In this document: piece by piece, positions 6,171 through 8,571 of the stretch
Position numbering within the stretch: position 1 is the stretch's first letter
Layout of the letters: every line of letters starts with the position of its first letter
Assembly (NCBI GenBank): GCA_023429275.1
Contig: JAEYWB010000960.1
Span: 1-8,571 of the forward strand
Reading direction: 5' to 3'
DNA: 8,571 nt
Source of the DNA: Planctomycetota bacterium
GTDB taxonomy: Bacteria; Planctomycetota; Planctomycetia; Planctomycetales; Planctomycetaceae
Program-made: the position numbers and the translations under genes
The notes under the pieces: model-generated
Told to the model about the DNA's origin: nothing
Database searches by the model: none
The model's input: the letters and a program-made list of their open reading frames with translations, nothing else

Positions 6171-7616
6171 ATGACCCCGGCCCGTCCGCCGATGATCTGC
6201 CTGGAATTCAACGAGCTGACGCCGCACCTCATGGACGGGTTCATCGCCGCCGGCAGGCTGCCGAACTTCGCGAAGCTCAAGAGCCAGTCGCAGGCTTTCG
6301 TCTCGGACGCTCAGGCCTCCGGCGAGTGGCTCAATCCCTGGGTACAATGGGTCAGCGTTCACTCGGGACTCACTCCGGAAGAACACGGCGTCTTCAAGCT
6401 GTCGAACGCCTACCGGCTCGAGAAGCCGGCCGTCTGGGATCTGCTCTCGCGAGCCGGTCACAAGGTCTGGATCTGCGGGTCGATGAACGCCTGGTTCCGG
6501 GACTCCCTCGACGGACATCTGCTGCCGGATCCCTGGTGCCAGAACACATCGGAGGTCCCCTCGGGCGAGTTTGCCGATTACCTGACCTTCATCCAGAAGA
6601 ACGTCCAGGAGTACGGCAACACGCAGTCGCCGACGACGAAGCAGGATGCCCTCAAGTTCGTCCTGTTCATGGTCCGGAACGGTCTGTCGTTCGGAACCGG
6701 GCTCCGGATCCTGAAGCAGCTCGTTCGTGAACGCCGCGGCAACCACCGCTGGCGTCGGGCGTCGACTCTCGACGAGCTGCAGTACGACCTGTTCGCCGCG
6801 TTCTACCGCCGGCACCGTCCCGCCTTCTCGACCTTCTTCATCAACAGCACCGCCCACTACCAGCACAAGTTCTGGCGGAACATGCACCCGGAGCTGTTCG
6901 AGATCCAGCCGACCGCCGAGGAGCAGCGGGATTACGGCGACGCCATCCTGTTCGGCTATCAGGAGATGGACCGGCTCGTCGGCCGCGTGATGCGGCTCGC
7001 TCCCGATGCGACGATCGCCCTCGTGACCGGCCTCGGACAGCAGCCGTACACCAGGATGGAGGCCGAAGGGGGGAAGCGGTTCTACCGGCTCAGGAGCGAA
7101 CAGGTGATCCGCGATCTGCTTGGCGTTCCCGGGAACTTCCGGTACGAGCCAATCATGTCGGACGAGTTCTTCCTGCGGTGCAACGATGTCGCCTCCGCTC
7201 AGGCGGCGGCGGACCAGCTCCTGGCGTTCCGCCTGCCTCACGGCGGTGAAGCGTTCGCGGCCGAAGTGAGCGGGACCGACGTCATGGGGCAGTGCCGCTG
7301 CCGGAAGATCGTCGACAAGACGGGAATCCTGACGCACGCCACGACCGGCCAGGCCCTTAAGTTCCACGATGTCTTCTACAAGGTCGACAGCCTCAAGAGC
7401 GGCTTCCACCATCCGGACGGCATCCTGTGGTGGCGTCAGGCGGGCCTGCCGGCGGGTGTCGCCGAGGAGAAGGTGCCGCTGATCGATATCGCTCCGACGA
7501 TCCTGGACTACTTCGGCGTTCCAAAACCGGCCCACATGCGGGGGACGCCGTTCCTGCGAGACGAGCAGAGCGTGGAGAAAGCGAAGAGGCCTGCGACCGT
7601 GACGGTTCGCGTGTGA
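6171..7616 (+). CDS. Alkaline-phosphatase-superfamily-like protein of the polysaccharide-locus type
   Basis: The 481-residue cytoplasmic protein (no signal peptide) is related to the AlkP/phosphodiesterase superfamily. N-terminal LEFNELTPHLMDGFIAAGRLPNF (11-33) and WVQWVSVHSGLTPEEHGVF (57-75) correspond to the first metal/nucleophile region, and FFINSTAHYQHKFW (222-235) to the middle ligand region. The C-terminal HHPDGILWW (413-421) and IDIAPTILDYFGVP (438-451) are the family's closing motifs. Residues differ from active phosphatases: E12-x-N14-E15 replaces the first Asp, A228 stands where a ligand Asp is common, and VTGLGQQPY (285-293) stands where SDHG is expected. From memory, proteins with the same WVQWVSVHTG and QQP pattern occur in O-antigen and capsule loci, so a role in surface-glycan phosphate chemistry is possible but not shown. 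The start is fixed by GAGGAG. It is convergent with a methyltransferase. Confidence 0.85.
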   Translation: MTPARPPMICLEFNELTPHLMDGFIAAGRLPNFAKLKSQSQAFVSDAQASGEWLNPWVQWVSVHSGLTPEEHGVFKLSNAYRLEKPAVWDLLSRAGHKVWICGSMNAWFRDSLDGHLLPDPWCQNTSEVPSGEFADYLTFIQKNVQEYGNTQSPTTKQDALKFVLFMVRNGLSFGTGLRILKQLVRERRGNHRWRRASTLDELQYDLFAAFYRRHRPAFSTFFINSTAHYQHKFWRNMHPELFEIQPTAEEQRDYGDAILFGYQEMDRLVGRVMRLAPDATIALVTGLGQQPYTRMEAEGGKRFYRLRSEQVIRDLLGVPGNFRYEPIMSDEFFLRCNDVASAQAAADQLLAFRLPHGGEAFAAEVSGTDVMGQCRCRKIVDKTGILTHATTGQALKFHDVFYKVDSLKSGFHHPDGILWWRQAGLPAGVAEEKVPLIDIAPTILDYFGVPKPAHMRGTPFLRDEQSVEKAKRPATVTVRV

Positions 7617-7628
7617 CTGACAGCGGGA

Positions 7629-7651
7629 CGTCTAACTGGCATGCGTAGACG
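7629..7651. repeat. Inverted repeat, 6-bp arms
   Basis: CGTCTA (7629-7634) and TAGACG (7646-7651) flank an 11-base loop, beginning 13 bases after the AlkP-like stop codon. It is the first of three consecutive inverted repeats. Confidence 0.45.
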
Positions 7652-7666
7652 GCAGACGCGAACTCA

Positions 7667-7680
7667 GTCCCACAAGGGAC
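7667..7680. repeat. Inverted repeat, 5-bp arms
   Basis: GTCCC (7667-7671) and GGGAC (7676-7680) enclose the loop ACAA. It is the second of three consecutive inverted repeats and is followed by purine-rich GAAAGGAAAT. Confidence 0.45.
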
Positions 7681-7691
7681 GAAAGGAAATA

Positions 7692-7713
7692 GCCCCCCGT
7701 GCCAACGGGGGGC
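7692..7713 (-). terminator. Strong GC hairpin, candidate terminator
   Basis: GCCCCCCGT (7692-7700) and ACGGGGGGC (7705-7713) form a perfect 9-bp stem with loop GCCA, the most stable-looking hairpin in the window. On the minus strand it is followed by TATTTCCTTTC, a loose U-rich tail, so it could end minus-strand transcription from the methyltransferase about 290 bases away. On the plus strand the AlkP-like gene stops about 75 bases upstream, but no T-run follows. A bidirectional role is possible. Confidence 0.5.
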
Positions 7714-7956
7714 CGACTCGTCCGATTCGATTGGGACGTCGCGGCAGGGGGAGTTGGTGGATTCCGGCTCCTGGCCGACGGAATTTCGCCGCGGAGCGAG
7801 TGGGAATCCGATAAGTCTCTGTACGAGGGACCGAGTCCCCTCCGAAGACGGACCGTGGCGATCGCCTTGATCCCGTTCGCGGAATGGAGTGCCGCGTGAC
7901 GACCGTGGAGGTCCGACCTGTTCGTCATCCTCTTTGTTTCGGTCGTCGTCGCCGTG

Positions 7957-7979
7957 CGCCAGAGCATCGCTCGCTGGCG
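7957..7979 (-). terminator. Hairpin just downstream of the methyltransferase stop
   Basis: CGCCAGAGC (7957-7965) pairs with GCTC (7969-7972) and TGGCG (7975-7979) around the loop ATC, leaving a 2-base bulge. It begins about 20 bases after the TAA stop on the minus strand and is not followed by a T-run. It is a possible hairpin-only terminator or 3'-end protector. Confidence 0.35.
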
Positions 7980-7999
7980 GTAGCCTGCCTCAGGGTGGG

Positions 8000-8571
8000 T
8001 TATCCCTCCGGGGCGGGCATCTGCAGCAGGGCGACATCCGGGCCGATCAGTTCCAGCTTCGCGCTCCAGCGACTGGCGAGCCAGTGGAACGTTTTGTCGG
8101 AGAAAAAGGCGACGTGTGTCGGGTCGGTAATGTAGTGCCACTTCGCAAACGCCGTGGCACTCAGGACCCGCTTGGTCATGAGCGCCAGCCACCCGCCAGG
8201 TCGGATCAGCCGCCGCAACCGCTGGAGCTCGAAGCCGGGCTCGCGGAAGTGCTCGATCACTTCGCTCGCCGTGATGAAGTCATAGGTCGTTTCAAAGACG
8301 GTCGCGTCCGGAACGTAGATCGGATCGTAGAGAGCCACGGGGAACCCTGCCTCGGCGAGCATCACCGATAGCGTCGGTCCCGGACCGCAGCCGAAGTCGA
8401 GCCCGGAGTCCCCAGGCCGGAGACGAGAAATGAGCGGGGTGGAGACCCGGCTGAGAAACGCCCGATACCGCGGGTCGGCCGGGTCGTTCTCATGGTGGTC
8501 GTAGTGCCGCTTCTCCTCGGCGGCCGTGATCCAGTACCGGCTCGGCACGAAGACGAGCGAGCAGACGGGAC
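8000..8571 (-). CDS. Class I SAM-dependent methyltransferase (5' end outside window)
   Basis: The protein transfers a methyl group from S-adenosylmethionine; the substrate is unknown. Counting from the internal GTG at 8548, motif I LDFGCGPGPTL (50-60) binds SAM, followed by an acidic residue region VALYDPIY (71-78). DFITASEVIEHF (90-101) is the family's post-motif with the EVIEH signature, and LIRPGGWLALMTK (114-126) is the usual strand after motif III. The frame is open from 8548 to the window edge and encodes PVCSLVFV just before PSRYW; the two bases ahead of it, GT, fit a Cys codon. That would give CPVC, the second knuckle of an N-terminal zinc ribbon seen in similar methyltransferases, so the GTG is probably internal and the true start lies to the right. 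EEKRHYDHHENDPADPRYRAFLSR after the ribbon fits that architecture. The gene is convergent with the AlkP-like gene, consistent with an adjoining surface-glycan or modification locus. Confidence 0.9.
   Translation of the reverse strand, partial: PVCSLVFVPSRYWITAAEEKRHYDHHENDPADPRYRAFLSRVSTPLISRLRPGDSGLDFGCGPGPTLSVMLAEAGFPVALYDPIYVPDATVFETTYDFITASEVIEHFREPGFELQRLRRLIRPGGWLALMTKRVLSATAFAKWHYITDPTHVAFFSDKTFHWLASRWSAKLELIGPDVALLQMPAPEG

Larger units (their letters stand above)
7617..7999. other. Convergent intergenic region rich in inverted repeats, about 383 bases
   Basis: This lies between the stops of the AlkP-like gene and the methyltransferase. It contains four or more hairpins (7629-7651, 7667-7680, 7692-7713, 7957-7979, and a small GGGAC-CGA-GTCCC at 7827-7839). 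I find no convincing protein-coding frame; the open frames are low-complexity and lack ribosome binding sites. No tRNA or known RNA family was recognised. It could hold bidirectional terminators, a structured RNA or a dispersed repeat. Confidence 0.6.

Noticed and set aside
6138..7535. Minus-strand 465-codon open frame
   Set aside because: It lies antisense to the AlkP-like gene; its translation shows no domain and has shadow-type composition.
7667..7713. CRISPR-like repeat or tracrRNA idea for the hairpin cluster
   Set aside because: Each hairpin occurs once, there are no regularly spaced direct repeats, and no cas gene is present.
7632..8192. Minus-strand 186-codon open frame across the intergenic region
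   Set aside because: It overlaps the methyltransferase gene in another frame, has low-complexity S/R/P-rich translation and no ribosome binding site.

Overview
The window is high-GC bacterial DNA with strong third-position GC bias. A secreted ceramidase-like protein, an alanine dehydrogenase, a Uup-type ABC-F ATPase and polysaccharide-locus-type genes together suggest a member of the Planctomycetota (Planctomycetaceae-like). That placement is an inference from gene content and style. No rRNA or other phylogenetic marker is present.

Left half, minus strand. Read 5'->3' on the minus strand, the order is an ABC-F ATPase of the Uup type (4875-2968), an exported neutral-ceramidase-like protein (2769-1309) and alanine dehydrogenase (1154-54). 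The gaps are about 200 and 154 bases and contain inverted repeats just after the stop codons, so these look like separately transcribed housekeeping or accessory genes rather than a tight operon.

Middle, plus strand. A 340-base divergent intergenic region (4876-5215) holds a 15-bp imperfect tandem duplication and a weak promoter candidate. It is followed by a probable 61-residue membrane or secreted peptide (5216-5401), an SRPBCC/START-fold protein (5457-5936) with a perfect AGGAGG ribosome binding site, a terminator-like hairpin, and a 481-residue AlkP-superfamily-like protein (6171-7616). This last protein resembles proteins found in surface-polysaccharide loci, and its usual metal-binding motifs look replaced.

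Right end. A 383-base intergenic stretch (7617-7999), unusually rich in inverted repeats, separates the AlkP-like gene from a convergent minus-strand SAM methyltransferase (8571-8000). The methyltransferase runs off the window: the reading frame stays open upstream of its apparent GTG start and encodes what looks like the tail of an N-terminal CxxC zinc ribbon. The AlkP-like protein and the methyltransferase may mark the edge of a surface-glycan locus that continues past the right edge.

I see no CRISPR array, tRNA, rRNA, transposase or integrase. No clearly new multi-gene system is visible. The best leads are the AlkP-like protein with a rebuilt active site, the ceramidase-like protein without the expected catalytic serine motif, the small membrane peptide gene and the hairpin cluster at 7629-7713.
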